DNA from: Aspidiotus rigidus
Taxonomy: Eukaryota; Arthropoda; Insecta; Hemiptera; Diaspididae
Length of the DNA: 64,000 bases
Direction of reading: 5' to 3'
Assembly: GCA_035079385.1 (NCBI GenBank)
Contig: JAVHKY010000025.1
Coordinates: 18,574,501 to 18,638,500 of the forward strand
Shown here: positions 11,991-21,499 of the stretch, in pieces
Numbering within the stretch: position 1 is the first letter of the stretch
Layout: every line of letters begins with the position of its first letter
The notes under the pieces: model-generated
The model's input: only the letters and a program-made list of their open reading frames with translations
Databases searched by the model: none
What the model was told of the DNA's origin: nothing
Translations under genes and position numbers: made by a program

Positions 11991-12340
11991 AATAACGTTC
12001 ACCCCCGTTAAAAATTCACCTTTGAATTAATTTTCTTGACACTACCATTTTTAGACGTAACAAGTTTATTGTTAAGCATTACCAGAAACCTGGAGCTACT
12101 AATAGGATTATTAATTTTAATTCCAATCAACCTTTTTAATACTGCCATTGATTTAAAGAGTAACTTTTTATTTTTCACGACCTCATATCTCAAAAATTAA
12201 CTAATACCCTTCAGATAAATGGGTATCCTCAGTCTTCTATTAAAAAAGTTCTCGACTTTGATTTAAGTAACCCCCCTCCTTCGAATGTAAACTCCAGTGA
12301 TGTTGAATTCTTTTCTATTTCTTAGGTAAGCCAAAGTAGT

Positions 12341-12733
12341 ATGATGATCAGAAAACATCTTCTCACTCCCGGTCATATTAGTATTGCTTTTGCTATTTAC
12401 GACACCTGCAAAAGAAAAAAAATTTTCTTCTTGAACCAAGATGAAGTCCCTAAAGAACGAATATCAGGTGTTGTATATTCGATTCCCTGTTCTGGCTGCC
12501 CCGTTTCTTATGTGGGAGAGACGTGCCAAAAGTTGAAGGCACGTCTTTCTCAGCATAAGACCGATGTTAAAAATCGATCTAATCATACTGCTTTGGCCAG
12601 TCACGCCCTAGAAATGGGTCATGTATTTAATTTTAAGGACACCAAAATTGTAGGTAGAGAGGAGAAAACGAAGAAAAGACGTATTTTAGAAGTAGTTAAT
12701 ATAATCAAGAATATCGATAGCGATGGATTGTAA
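12341..12733 (+). pseudogene. PLE GIY-YIG endonuclease domain
   Basis: The 130-codon frame contains GVVYSIPCSGCPVSYVGET, matching the PLE-type GIY-YIG start with its CxxC insert, then ARLSQHK with the conserved Arg, and TALASHALEMGH followed by FKDTKIVGREE with the Glu region. The domain ends at TAA 12731-12733. In PLEs this nuclease nicks target DNA to prime reverse transcription. The domain alone is still open, but it is cut off from the RT by several stops. It sits 85 bp before the right direct repeat. Confidence 0.85.
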
Positions 12734-12817
12734 AAAAGTTATACTGCATCATTACTCATCTCGTTAATCTCTCCCTCTCCCTCTTCCTGTTTTTATTGGT
12801 TTGGTTTTCATTTTCGT

Positions 12818-12941
12818 TTACTTTCATGTCATTCACTGTTTCACTGTTACTTTGGTCGTACCTGATGATGGTATCTATGCTTATCGAAACGTAGTACAAA
12901 TAAAAATTAATTCAAATGGCGGTCATCAGTGCCAAAAATTT
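12818..12941 (+). repeat. PLE right direct repeat (pseudo-LTR)
   Basis: Matches 10277-10401 with scattered substitutions. It includes the better preserved ribozyme-like core at 12862-12889, followed by ACGTAGTAC. Confidence 0.8.
12862..12889 (+). ncRNA. Hammerhead-ribozyme-like core, right PLE repeat
   Basis: CTGATGA (12862-12868), a stem II of GGTA/TATC (12870-12873 with 12882-12885, one G-U pair), then GAAA (12886-12889) and CGTAGTAC. GTAC just before CTGATGA can pair with the GTAC at 12893-12896 as stem I, leaving a minimal stem III, like the short-stem (dimer-acting) hammerheads described for PLEs. Activity is not shown. Confidence 0.55.
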
Positions 12942-12948
12942 ATTTTTT

Positions 12949-13440
12949 TTCCTTAACGAAGTTAAGCGAGGAACGCAGAAAATCTGTTTTATGAGTCATA
13001 TGGGATTTGGTATTCAGAATTGAAGCCTAGACCTAGATAAACCTAGTATAAAGAAGGCCTAGACGTACTGTAAGCCTAGTATAATATAGTTTGAGAGTCT
13101 AAATTTTTCTCGAATCTCGAGCTAGGTATATATGATGGGAAGGGGACTTAGAAGAATTTTGACTCTCGAGCTATATAATTTATGATAGAAGGGGGACTTG
13201 GAAAAATTCTCATCACATAAATGGCTTGAGTCGAAAGTTTTCCAAGTCCCCCTCCTATCATACATAGCTTAAAGGTCGAAATTATCCCAAGTCCCCTTCC
13301 TATCATATATAGCTCGAGAGTCGACATTTTTTCCAAGTCCCTATCATATATAGTTCGAGAGTCGAAATTTTTCCAAGTTGTTTGTTGGACGGCGCAAGGC
13401 AAATTTCTCAAAAAGCCGCCCATAGAACAGGTTCCCTGTT
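12949..13440. mobile_element. Foldback-family element with minisatellite core, copy 1
   Basis: The left part TTCCTTAACGAAGTTAAGCG, with CTGTTTTATGAGTC and repeated CCTAGACCTA/AAGCCTAGTATA words, matches the terminal arm of the element at 39501-40114. The core (about 13118-13380) is 4-5 copies of a ~50-bp unit, CCAAGTCCCC...TATCATA...AGCTCGAGAGTCGA, in both orientations. The right part, ending CATAGAACAGGTTCCCTG (13424-13441), matches the end at 42440-42512. The minus-strand 91-codon frame here is repeat-derived. Confidence 0.65.
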
Positions 13441-15716
13441 AAAATACAACTCTATACTCAAGATTTAGGCCAAATACAAGAAAACCTGACCCACATTTTC
13501 ATATATAATTGTTCACATGTGATACACTTCACATTGAAAATGCTCAATAGAAATAAATTTTGTAATTCGAACGTAGACAATAGAAGCTTATTACGTCCAA
13601 ATACTTTTCTTCTATACATACTATATTTGTAACGACGTATTAAAGCGCAATCAAATAACTTTCACGAATCCCAGCAACACTACGTAAAGAACGTATTACG
13701 TACAAATAGATTAAAAAAGTATTATACTACTATACGATCGTTTGTACGTCGAACGAAACAAGTTTTCCAGTTCGAAACAATATTCCGTGAGAGGAGAACT
13801 TCCGTCGAGTCATAAGTATGGCATAAATTTTCGTATATACAGCAAACCTCCAAGGAAACATCTTTCCGCTTATCATTTTCTCTCTTGTTTTCAAAACTTT
13901 CAACTTTCGCTACGTCGACGATAGGCTTATTTTCTATGACCTCTTTTGTCTATACGTCATCGATAGCCGCCCTCCAAAGTTATTACTTTCGTCGCGTACT
14001 ACCCAAAAATCATAAACCAATATTCACACGTGCTCTGAAGGCTTATTATTCGATCCGACCAAGAAGAGGAAGAAAAAAGTTTAGGCAACCTTTCTAACAT
14101 GCCAGTGTCGACCAATTTTGTTAACAAGTTTAGTCTTTTCTATTTACGAGCTTCTACACACATTACAATCAAAAGTCACGAGAGAACCACTCAGCTTGTA
14201 CGAGTACACCAACAGACTTCAGATCAACTACACCTTCTGCATTGGTTCTCTAAACACGACTGTTATAAATTAGTGACGTAACATTATAGATAGGTAAAAT
14301 GGATATTATAAAAAAAAGGCTCGTATAGGAGAGTGGAGGTCAAAGGTGAGCGGCACACGCCGTATAACAATGAAAACACGACACTGATTTCTCGACATTT
14401 TCTAGTGTCAATCTCGAGTGCGATGACGGAAAGCACGTAGGTGGCCAACAAACCTAAAGCTTTGGTCGTCACAACATTATTCGTCAATGAAATTAGACTC
14501 TAGTTTTCGCTCAACATTTTTGTCACGCGAGTTTCGTAAAACACATCTGTGGCCGGAATTTTTCGTATTAAAAATGACCGCTCGCGTCGTAGCAACAGTC
14601 GCACGTTCCCCAAAGTTTTTCGCACTATGGTCAACGCGTATTTTCTCTAACCGAAAGTCTACAATGATAGATATGAGCTAAAAATAGGCCACCTCTTGAG
14701 CCCGCAACAAACGAGGAAGAAAGGTATGTACAATGAACGTGCCGAATTATACGAACTTTTTCTTCTCATTTTTTTTTTGCGCGGCACGTCCGAGGCGAGG
14801 AGAAGAAAGACTTTTAGAAAATAATTTTCTTTTTTACGCGTACAAATTCGTAAGAAGAGAGAGAATAAAAAATAAGATCAAATTAGATGGTACGATGAAA
14901 CGCGAGATCCTAGATTACCGCTGAAAAACTTATGGAGTCGATTGAGAGGGCAGGGAACCTGTTCTATGAGGGGTACGTACTCTTATATGAATTGTAATGA
15001 ATAGATGCAACTCAGTTTACTGAAGAAAATCATCGACTTTTTGATTTCGACAGGCGATTATTGTCCCACAACGGAACATTCCCCGGTTTCAACCTCCTCC
15101 TAATTTCAAAAGAGTTCAGTGCTAATGGCTCAAATCGATGAACCTTTCAAGTCCCAAGGTCATCTCGAAGTCAGAAATTTTTTCAAATCCTGAAACTATG
15201 CCATAGCTCCTGTTTCTGTAGGAACCACAAATACCATAACGGCGGTGAGGCAAGATCAACTATATGGTGCTCCAGGAGCTTCACACGGTCAGTATCCCCC
15301 GCCCCCCCCCCAAAAAAAAACGAGTGTTGAGGTAGACGTTGGACAGTGGAGGAATTGGCAGGATCGGGATTTGAAAGAAGATTCTACACAGCCAGGAGAA
15401 ATAGAGGGAATTAGACAGTAGTACGAATTTGAGCTGAGGGGTAGAAGAAAGAACTGAGTCACCTATTTGGTGACTTCGCTACTAAAAATCAGTATGATGA
15501 AGGCCATTGAGAGTCTCAGTTATGTGCGACCGATGCACCAATGGTCGAATCGAGGCAATTTCGACGTCGATTTTCAATAGGCATTAGAATACAATACTAA
15601 TATTGTCAACTCATTTTTCAACTTGATTCTGAATTATTGCGAGTCTTTTGCCGATGAGTAACGTATAAACAACCCGAAACCGACGTCGATATTCAATCTT
15701 CATCTATCTATACTAC
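13441..15716. other. No gene recognised; CpG-rich unique-looking DNA
   Basis: Several 60-70 codon frames (13742-14924) read as basic, low-information peptides and overlap on both strands. CAGGGAACCTGTTCTATGAG at 14949-14968 is an inverted partner of CATAGAACAGGTTCCCTG at 13424-13441, so 13.42-14.97 kb may lie between two foldback-family ends. A C/A homopolymer run lies at 15295-15320. Confidence 0.4.
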
Positions 15717-16216
15717 TTGGAGTCGATAAGGTGTAGAGGAGCGGTTGATTTCAAGTCCTTCTACGGCGATTTACGGTCCAAATTAGCCGGACGTCGAATT
15801 TTGGTCAAAATAGCGAATAAATTCGGAGTGGGCGTCAACATGGCGCATCGCGTTCTGTCGGCAGGCGAGTTCACGAGTGTTACGATTCAAGGTCGAAGGA
15901 GTTACGCTAAGATTCAAGAAAGAGGAGGCTATAGGATTAACAATTGGCAACCTTTATGGGTCACACTGAGAAAACTCATGCTGAATTTTATAGGCTACCT
16001 AGTGACGTATACCAGACAGCAAAAGTGAGCAAATTACTGATGCTATCAAAAAGTACTATGATTGAAGATCGCTTTAAAGGTAAATCCCTCAGTGAGATAG
16101 ACGTTGGTGAGGAAGACGTCAATAAGAGCGCAGTGTATCAAGAACCAATCTCAGTGCTAGTACGCTCCGTTGGCAAATCGTTTCATGGGAGCCATCCACA
16201 TGACTGTGCCACATGA
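15717..16216 (+). pseudogene. Tyrosine-recombinase-like transposon protein relic (GH..THxxFYRLP family)
   Basis: At 15944-16216 the frame reads ATFMGHTEKTHAEFYRLP, then YQTAKVSKLL and FKGKSLSEIDVGEEDV. I recognise this as a widespread uncharacterised animal repeat-encoded family with the pattern LADFMGH...H..FYRLP...Q.AKVSKLL. The GH....H..FYR spacing resembles the C-terminal catalytic part of tyrosine recombinases (Crypton-like), but that link is inference. The preceding frame (15717-15943) may be its degraded N-terminal side; an apparent shift separates the two. TGA at 16214 ends it. Confidence 0.45.
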
Positions 16217-16624
16217 TGGTCTCTTATCATCGCTATACAGACACAACTATAACTAACTACATCGTTATAAGGATTTTCATGAACAATGTATACCACATCA
16301 GCGTGATGTATACCAGATCAGCGTACATGTGAGAATTTGAAGTAAGTATTGTTTGTGTTTCTTGCGGCTACCTACGTGAAGTTTTTTCAAAGTAAGAAGT
16401 CTTTGTTTTCTGTATCATCGAAAAAAATTAATCATTTTTCGCAGAAATTGTTGGTTAGTGTTGGTTGGGTATTATTTCAAAACTCTGAATCAAAATTATT
16501 CGTTTTTTTTATTGCTTTCAATATTTGTTGTTTCAAAATTTGTTAATCATTTTCAAAATTCGTTGCTCATCGATTTTTTTTATTGCTCTCAATTAATCAT
16601 TTTCAAAAATCGTTGGGTAGGTAT

Positions 16625-16850
16625 TCGTTATGCAGGGTCCGAGTCCGAGAAGAACTAGAAAACACAAGGGGACCAAAGAGACCCAAGAAGAGACTCAAGA
16701 AGAAGAGACCCAAGGACTACAACAAATGGGACTGTACTGGTTTCATGAATTTAGCGCGACACGTGACTTGTATTGGCCCGTCATTTACTTGGGCAAAGGA
16801 AAGAGAACTACATTGTGCAGGCTTATGTACTTGTGCCAGGGCCCCAAGTA
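16625..16850 (+). other. Candidate exon-like segment ending at a GTAAGT donor
   Basis: Two overlapping frames are open. One is basic (KRPKKRLKKKRPKDYN then WDCTGFMNLARHV, faintly C2H2-like); the other is Thr/Glu/Gln-rich (GTKETQEETQEEETQG). The segment has higher GC than its surroundings and ends CAGGGCCCCAA before GTAAGTC at 16850. No family recognised; it could be a single exon of an unknown gene or old repeat. Confidence 0.25.
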
Positions 16851-16904
16851 AGTCTCTAGCAGAACTACCAAGCATATAATCTAATATACTAAAAAGCTAA
16901 ATGA

Positions 16905-16965
16905 CCCTTTGCCTCTCATTCCTGATTTGCCCGATACAATTTAGCTAAAAAATAGCTAACGCGTG
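16905..16965 (+). repeat. Dispersed short repeat, CCGATACAATTTAGCTAAAA type, copy 1
   Basis: The core CCGATACAATTTAGCTAAAA, followed by AATAGCTAA, recurs at 18545-18592 and, shorter, at 18636-18672. All are on the same strand within 1.8 kb. Confidence 0.65.
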
Positions 16966-17255
16966 TATTCTTTTACTATATATATGAATTGCCTAGCAAA
17001 TTATAAGAAAAAATATTCGTGAAATTCTAATGACGTCACAGCGACTGAAGGTTAACAGGCAAAATAGAAAATAGAAAATTAATTATTGGTTATTTAAGTG
17101 CAACGATTCATTATCACAAACGTGCGTGTAAAAGTTCTCCATTTTCCTGTTATCGCATCCGACGTCAATTATCATACTGTGACAAGATTATAATTATTTA
17201 TCGTTAAAGTTCTATTCTACTTGATAGTTCTGGAGTTATTGACACTACCAGAATA

Positions 17256-17612
17256 CCTTGACACACTGATTCTCAAATAAATTTTGAATAAAAAGAAGAA
17301 AAGTGATCAACGGAGTATCCAAAGGGTACTGGATTTATTTTACACGTTCCTGACACACTGATCCTCAAATAAATTTTGAACGTCAATTACCATTATTGGA
17401 AGAGTATAATATAATCATGAAAAAGTAGGAGCATACTTATTAATTGAAATTCAATTCTACTTGATAGTTCTCGAGTTAATTGATAGTTTTATTTTTTTTT
17501 TTTTCTTTATCAAGGTATACACTACTTGAATACACGTTCTTGACACACTGATCCTCAAATAAATTTCGAATAAAAACAAGAAAAGTGATCAACGGAGCAT
17601 ACAAAGGGTATT
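17256..17612 (+). repeat. Three copies of a CTTGACACACTGAT..CTCAAATAAAT repeat
   Basis: Copies start at about 17256, 17348 and 17538. The first and third extend through AAGAAAAGTGATCAACGGAG and CAAAGGGTA to about 80 bp; the middle one is shorter. They are direct copies, probably from local duplication. Confidence 0.65.
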
Positions 17613-17739
17613 GGAGAATAAGAATAACTGGAGTGGAGTGAGAAACAAACGAAAAGAACGTGAGGATAGGGAAGATGATTGGAAGAAGAGGTAGCAATCG
17701 AGTCAGATGGTGGTACTCAAATTTAAAGGCAGGAGAAAG

Positions 17740-17980
17740 AAAATGGATATGTATAAGTTGGAGTAATTGAGTACCATAGGTAGTTGCGGGAGTTGGAAAC
17801 CGTTTTGGGAATGATTACATGGGACAGAGGATGAGACTGAGATTATATTGTGGGAAGTACATTGATTTTGGAGAGTAGGACAGGAAAAAAGATGATAAAT
17901 CGTCAGATTATCTGCATAATAAGATTTATATGAAGGTAGAGCATGGAAACCCAGGAGGAGATGAGAATATTCAAGTTGAG
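17740..17980 (-). mobile_element. LINE C-terminal fragment (copy of 18830-19306)
   Basis: Minus strand reads DNLTIYHLFSCPTLQNQCTS, the Cys-rich tail that follows RNase H in I/Jockey LINEs. The DNA is collinear with 18885-19050: both carry GTAGTTGCGxGAGTTGGAAAC and GATTATCTGxATA. Confidence 0.6.
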
Positions 17981-18544
17981 AGTGACCAATTCTATATCGA
18001 GTGAAAATAATTTCTTTATGGTGGGAATTTCTGTTCGATGAAGACTGAGGATAGGTTAACTTTTAATGATTCAAGTTTGTTGCAGGGTTGTTTTTTTATG
18101 TGAGTGATACAAGAATTAAGCTAGGATTAAGAAATAATGAAAGTTTTTATGGTCGTAAGTACGTAGTTACAAGGTGAGGTCCTTAATTTTGGGTGAAAGG
18201 GTGTAGTTTTTAGGCGCGCAATCAGTTTGATCATATTGAGGGCAACCGATGTGAACTGAGAATCAAATAAAAGATACGTTTTGTACAGATGAGCGTAGAA
18301 AAGTGTGAGCTTAAACCTAATCAGAATTCCAACTATAGACACATCATGTGAGAAATTGAGAGGGATGTATTCAGGAAAAGTAGGGGTACGATTCTAAGGA
18401 AAGGGCACAACGAAAGTTGAAAAAGAATATTACCATAAATAATATCAACAAGTATAAAGAGTTTCGGAAAACCCTGAAGAATGGAATAAAAGTAGCGCAT
18501 AAAACATACCTCAGTTCCCTAGAGGAAGGCTTCAGATGAAATCC

Positions 18545-18672
18545 ATCACATACCTAATTTACCCGATACAATTAAGCTAAAAAATAGCTAAAGCCTAATA
18601 TTATAACGGTAACGACCTTCTCTTTGCACTTCATACCTCATTTTATCCGATACAATTTAGCATTTTGCAAAT
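18545..18672 (+). repeat. Dispersed short repeat, copies 2 and 3
   Basis: CCGATACAATTAAGCTAAAA, then AATAGCTAA at 18556-18588, and a truncated CCGATACAATTTAGCATTTT at 18648-18667, matching the 16905 copy. Confidence 0.6.
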
Positions 18673-18829
18673 TGAAGGATAATTAATTTGGCAAAAAGTT
18701 CTAATGACGTCAAAATGTCCACATAATGATGGAAAGTATCTAATGAAGGAGAGCTAATAGGCAAAATAGAAAGTAGTAGTCACCAAAATATGATGATCCC
18801 TTATCAATATCAACTTTTTGAATCAAAAA

Positions 18830-19306
18830 TCACTTCCATTGTAAGAAGTAGAAGAAGAAAAGCAACTGAAATATTTGGAAAATGGAACTGACTAACACAG
18901 GTAGTTGCGAGAGTTGGAAACTGTGTTGGAAATGATTACACAGGTCAGAGGATAATTGAGAGAATACTTTGTAGGAAGTATGTTGATTTTGAAGAGTAGA
19001 ACAAGAAAAAAGGTGATAGATTCTCAGATTATCTGTATATAAGATAGTAAGGATTGTAATGAAGCTTCCAATCAGATTTCTAGGATTCAACCAAAAGAAG
19101 TTCAATTGAAGGCTGTAATAGAAAACAATCACATGTTTAATAAAGTTGAATAAGGAATTCCCACATCCTCTTCTATGGGACGGATTGGTTTTGACATTGA
19201 GAATTGAATTCAAAATTGGAGGGGTTCCAAAAAGAGGAATTAGATTTGATAAAATTTTGATAATTAAGCCAACTATAGCAGGAGGGACTCGGAAAAATTG
19301 AGACAT
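18830..19306 (-). mobile_element. I/Jockey LINE 3' end fragment
   Basis: A 158-codon minus-strand frame includes LRIYHLFSCSTLQNQHTS, the RNase H C-terminal Cys motif. Upstream of it a line of hydrophobic residues is of unclear relationship. It parallels the second copy at 17740-17980. The tail end toward 18830 lacks a clear poly-A. Confidence 0.55.
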
Positions 19307-19690
19307 TTGAGCTCTATTATGATAGATAAGGGATAGGAAAAATTTTCAACATCAAAGGAGTCAGATTTGAAAAGATTTTTAATATTGGGAATTGAGCTAT
19401 GTATGACAGGAGAGGAACTTGGAAAAAATTGAACCATCAGAGGAGTTGAAATTGAAAACGCATTTTGTACATCGACCTATGCAATTATATAAGTTGATAA
19501 CTTTAAAAACTTTCAACTTCTAAGCTATATTTTTAAAGAGAGGAACATGGAAGAATTTCAAGTTTCAAGATATATATATGACAGGAAAAGGACTTGGAAA
19601 AATATCAACCATCGTTCTAGGTAAATGATGGCGAGACACCAAAATTTTCAAAAATCCCTCCCCCTATGGAATAGGTTTCCTATTGAACCT
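19290..19690. repeat. Degenerate foldback-family minisatellite units
   Basis: At least four loose copies of AGCTATxTATGACAGGAxxxGGACTTGGAAAAATTTC lie in one orientation. The unit is the inverted form of that at 13.1, 32.4 and 39.7 kb. The block ends near CCCCCTATGGAATAGGTTTCCTATTG. Confidence 0.5.
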
Positions 19691-19699
19691 CGATTTAGG

Positions 19700-20640
19700 T
19701 TAGGTAGTTGACATCATAAAAAACTGGAGATGCTCTTAACATCATCAGGATTTAACAGAAGAATCCCTAGAGAATAGTGAATTACAAAAATCAGGACTCG
19801 ATGTCAAGAATAACTGTTAGTTGGAGGTGGGTGGACTCGAAGGAATAAATTGAGGGCCTTGAGAAACTTTTTTGTAATTAAGGTAAATGAAGGAAGGGAT
19901 TTTCAAAGTCTCAACTAAATCAACTCGAAAATAGGAGGAGTTACATTATTTGCATGTAAAAAAGTGAGGTCAAAGAAATAATCATCGCTGAAAATTGGAA
20001 CGACTGTAGTAACAAATTATACTGTCAACATATAATCACACAAGATTTCAAAAAAAATCTTATGTAGAAAAAAAGTGAAAGAGAAAAAGGGAAATGAATG
20101 AACTAATCTTAGAATCGAAACGTTTTTCTTCCATTAATTTGTAGATTAGAGGATGACACGTAGAATCAATTATCACCATATGGATAATTGGAGGAGATGG
20201 ATGCAGAGGACTGAAAAAGAAGAATAGGAAGAGAGGGAAAACTGGAAGAGTGTGATACTGAGGCAGAGAACAATTTGGAAGACTCGGGAAACGATAAAGA
20301 AAGAAAAAAAAAAAAAAGGTTGTATGGAAGAATCCTGTTTATATAGCGCTCTCGAATAAGATAAAAATGAAAAAACAAAAAACTAAGAGGCGCGCCGTAG
20401 GCGCGCCGGACTTGTTAATTAATATTTATTTATCAACTTGCCGACGGTTTATTTTATTACCTAGCAAAAAAGTAGTCGAAGTCTCTTGCGAAGATTTGCA
20501 CGATCGGTACGAAGGGCGATGGACGACACCCCAAAGTATTCCTGCGACCCTGCCTCGTTACCGGAATACGCTAATGGAATGTTAGTTCGCAAAATGCTGC
20601 TTTCATATGAAGGAAGCATGGAGATTGAATGACAATAAAA
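19700..20640. other. No gene recognised
   Basis: AT-rich; a short GGCGCGCCGTAGGCGCGCCG duplication lies at 20390-20410, and a 72-codon plus frame at 20367-20585 has no recognisable domain. Confidence 0.4.
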
Positions 20641-20749
20641 TATTCCTCTATGTACGGTTTTTCAGTTTTTGAGTCAAGCGGTCGGGCGCAACTTTCATCT
20701 TGGAGGCCAGAAAGTAGGTTGCCGGGGAATGTCCGGGGTTTGCCCCCCG

Positions 20750-21150
20750 GTTACCCAGCAGCCGTAATTCCAGAGCAACAACAGCAAGAAGTAATTGGCC
20801 CAGAACAGCAACAGCAAGAAGTACAATGCCAGAACGTGCTGCAAGATACCGAGGATGTGCCGGTAAGGTTTTATGAGTTACATTTTGAATTTTACTTGCG
20901 AGAATTTCCTCTTGGAATTTATGTCCCCTAGCGAGAAGAAGAAAATGATGCCCAGGACCCCGTGCCGCAAGATGCCCAGGACGTGCCGGTAATTTACTTG
21001 GGAGAATTTGCTCTTGGAATTTATATCCCGTAGCCAGACTCGCCGGAGTCGAAAGAGGCAGACTCGTCCGAATACGAGCCGCCGCCCTTCAGGGACGAGG
21101 GTGGGTTGCGTCTAATGACGAGAAGATCTCACGCCCTCCCCTCAACTGTG
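20750..21150 (+). CDS. Candidate multi-exon gene with a tandem exon-intron duplication (partial)
   Basis: Spliced model: an exon ending at 20862, exon 20932-20988, exon 21034-21150. Proposed introns 20863-20931 (69 bp) and 20989-21033 (45 bp) are GT-AG and phase 0, and the last exon ends at GTAAGT (21151). The joined frame is acidic and repetitive: PEQQQQEV twice with short linkers, TEDVP, then REEENDAQDPVPQDAQDVP, then PDSPESKEADSSEYEPPPF and GGLRLMTRRSHALPSTV. Without splicing, both repeats end in TAG. The two introns share about 39 bp (CTTGGAATTTAT, TCCC(C/G)TAG), so exon and intron were duplicated together. Family unknown; the upstream start is uncertain and a 5' extension to about 20641 is possible. 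A 45-bp intron is very short, so one or both may instead be degenerate coding repeats. Confidence 0.45.
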
Positions 21151-21237
21151 GTAAGTGTAATCGCACAGATTGAATTATGTTATCGTTTTCTATGACGAAT
21201 AATTACGAAAATACGATAAAATAAATGCTAGACTTAC

Positions 21238-21499
21238 CCAATATCAATAAAGCGAGATCGGAAACGGCCAAACTGAACAAATAGTAGTTGGTGGCCGTAT
21301 GGAGTGAGACGTTGCGTATGATGACCAGGCAGACCACGACGTTACCAATCACTCCCGTGACGAATATCACAATGTAGATGACGGTTATTGGTATCACCAC
21401 GTTCAGGGGCAAACGTTTGGGTCCACGAACATAGAGTAGATATTCTTCTAGCGTTTGGTTCTCCCATTCTTCGATCGTACCATTCTCCGCGATACTCAT
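21238..21499 (-). CDS. Pyrokinin/CAPA-type neuropeptide GPCR, first coding exon
   Basis: Start ATG at 21499 (in-frame TGA upstream); the exon ends at 21238, with donor GTAAGTC on the minus strand at 21237-21231 (phase 1). The 87 residues contain two N-glycosylation sites (NGT at 6, NQT at 14), then LEEYLLYVRGPKRLPL before TM1 (about residues 34-57) with the GN signature (GVIGNVVVCLVII), the loop RNVSLHTATNYY, and TM2 with LFSLAVSDLALLILG (the Asp of the class A sodium site). RGPKRLPL and HTATNYYLFSLAVSDL are hallmarks of insect pyrokinin/CAPA (neuromedin-U-like) receptors. These plasma-membrane receptors couple peptide ligands to Gq. The exon that should continue with TM3 was not seen at lower coordinates in the window, so the following intron is probably long. 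It lies antisense and beside the candidate gene at 20.75-21.15 kb. The pyrokinin vs CAPA subtype is unresolved. Confidence 0.85.

Larger units (their letters stand above)
10277..12941 (+). mobile_element. Penelope-like retroelement, nearly full length, inactivated
   Basis: About 2.67 kb bounded by direct repeats 10277-10401 and 12818-12941 (roughly 85% alike by eye). Between them, in order: a PLE N-terminal region, a reverse transcriptase and a GIY-YIG endonuclease on the plus strand. Penelope-like elements carry this RT-GIY-YIG pair and often direct pseudo-LTRs. Stops and frameshifts at about 10926, 11100, 11868, 11988 and after separate the parts, so it is dead. No convincing target-site duplication was identified. 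A foldback-type element begins directly at its right end. Confidence 0.85.

Noticed and set aside
13148..13423. Minus-strand 91-codon frame
   Set aside because: Translation of foldback-family repeat units (STLELYMIGRGLG-type repeats).
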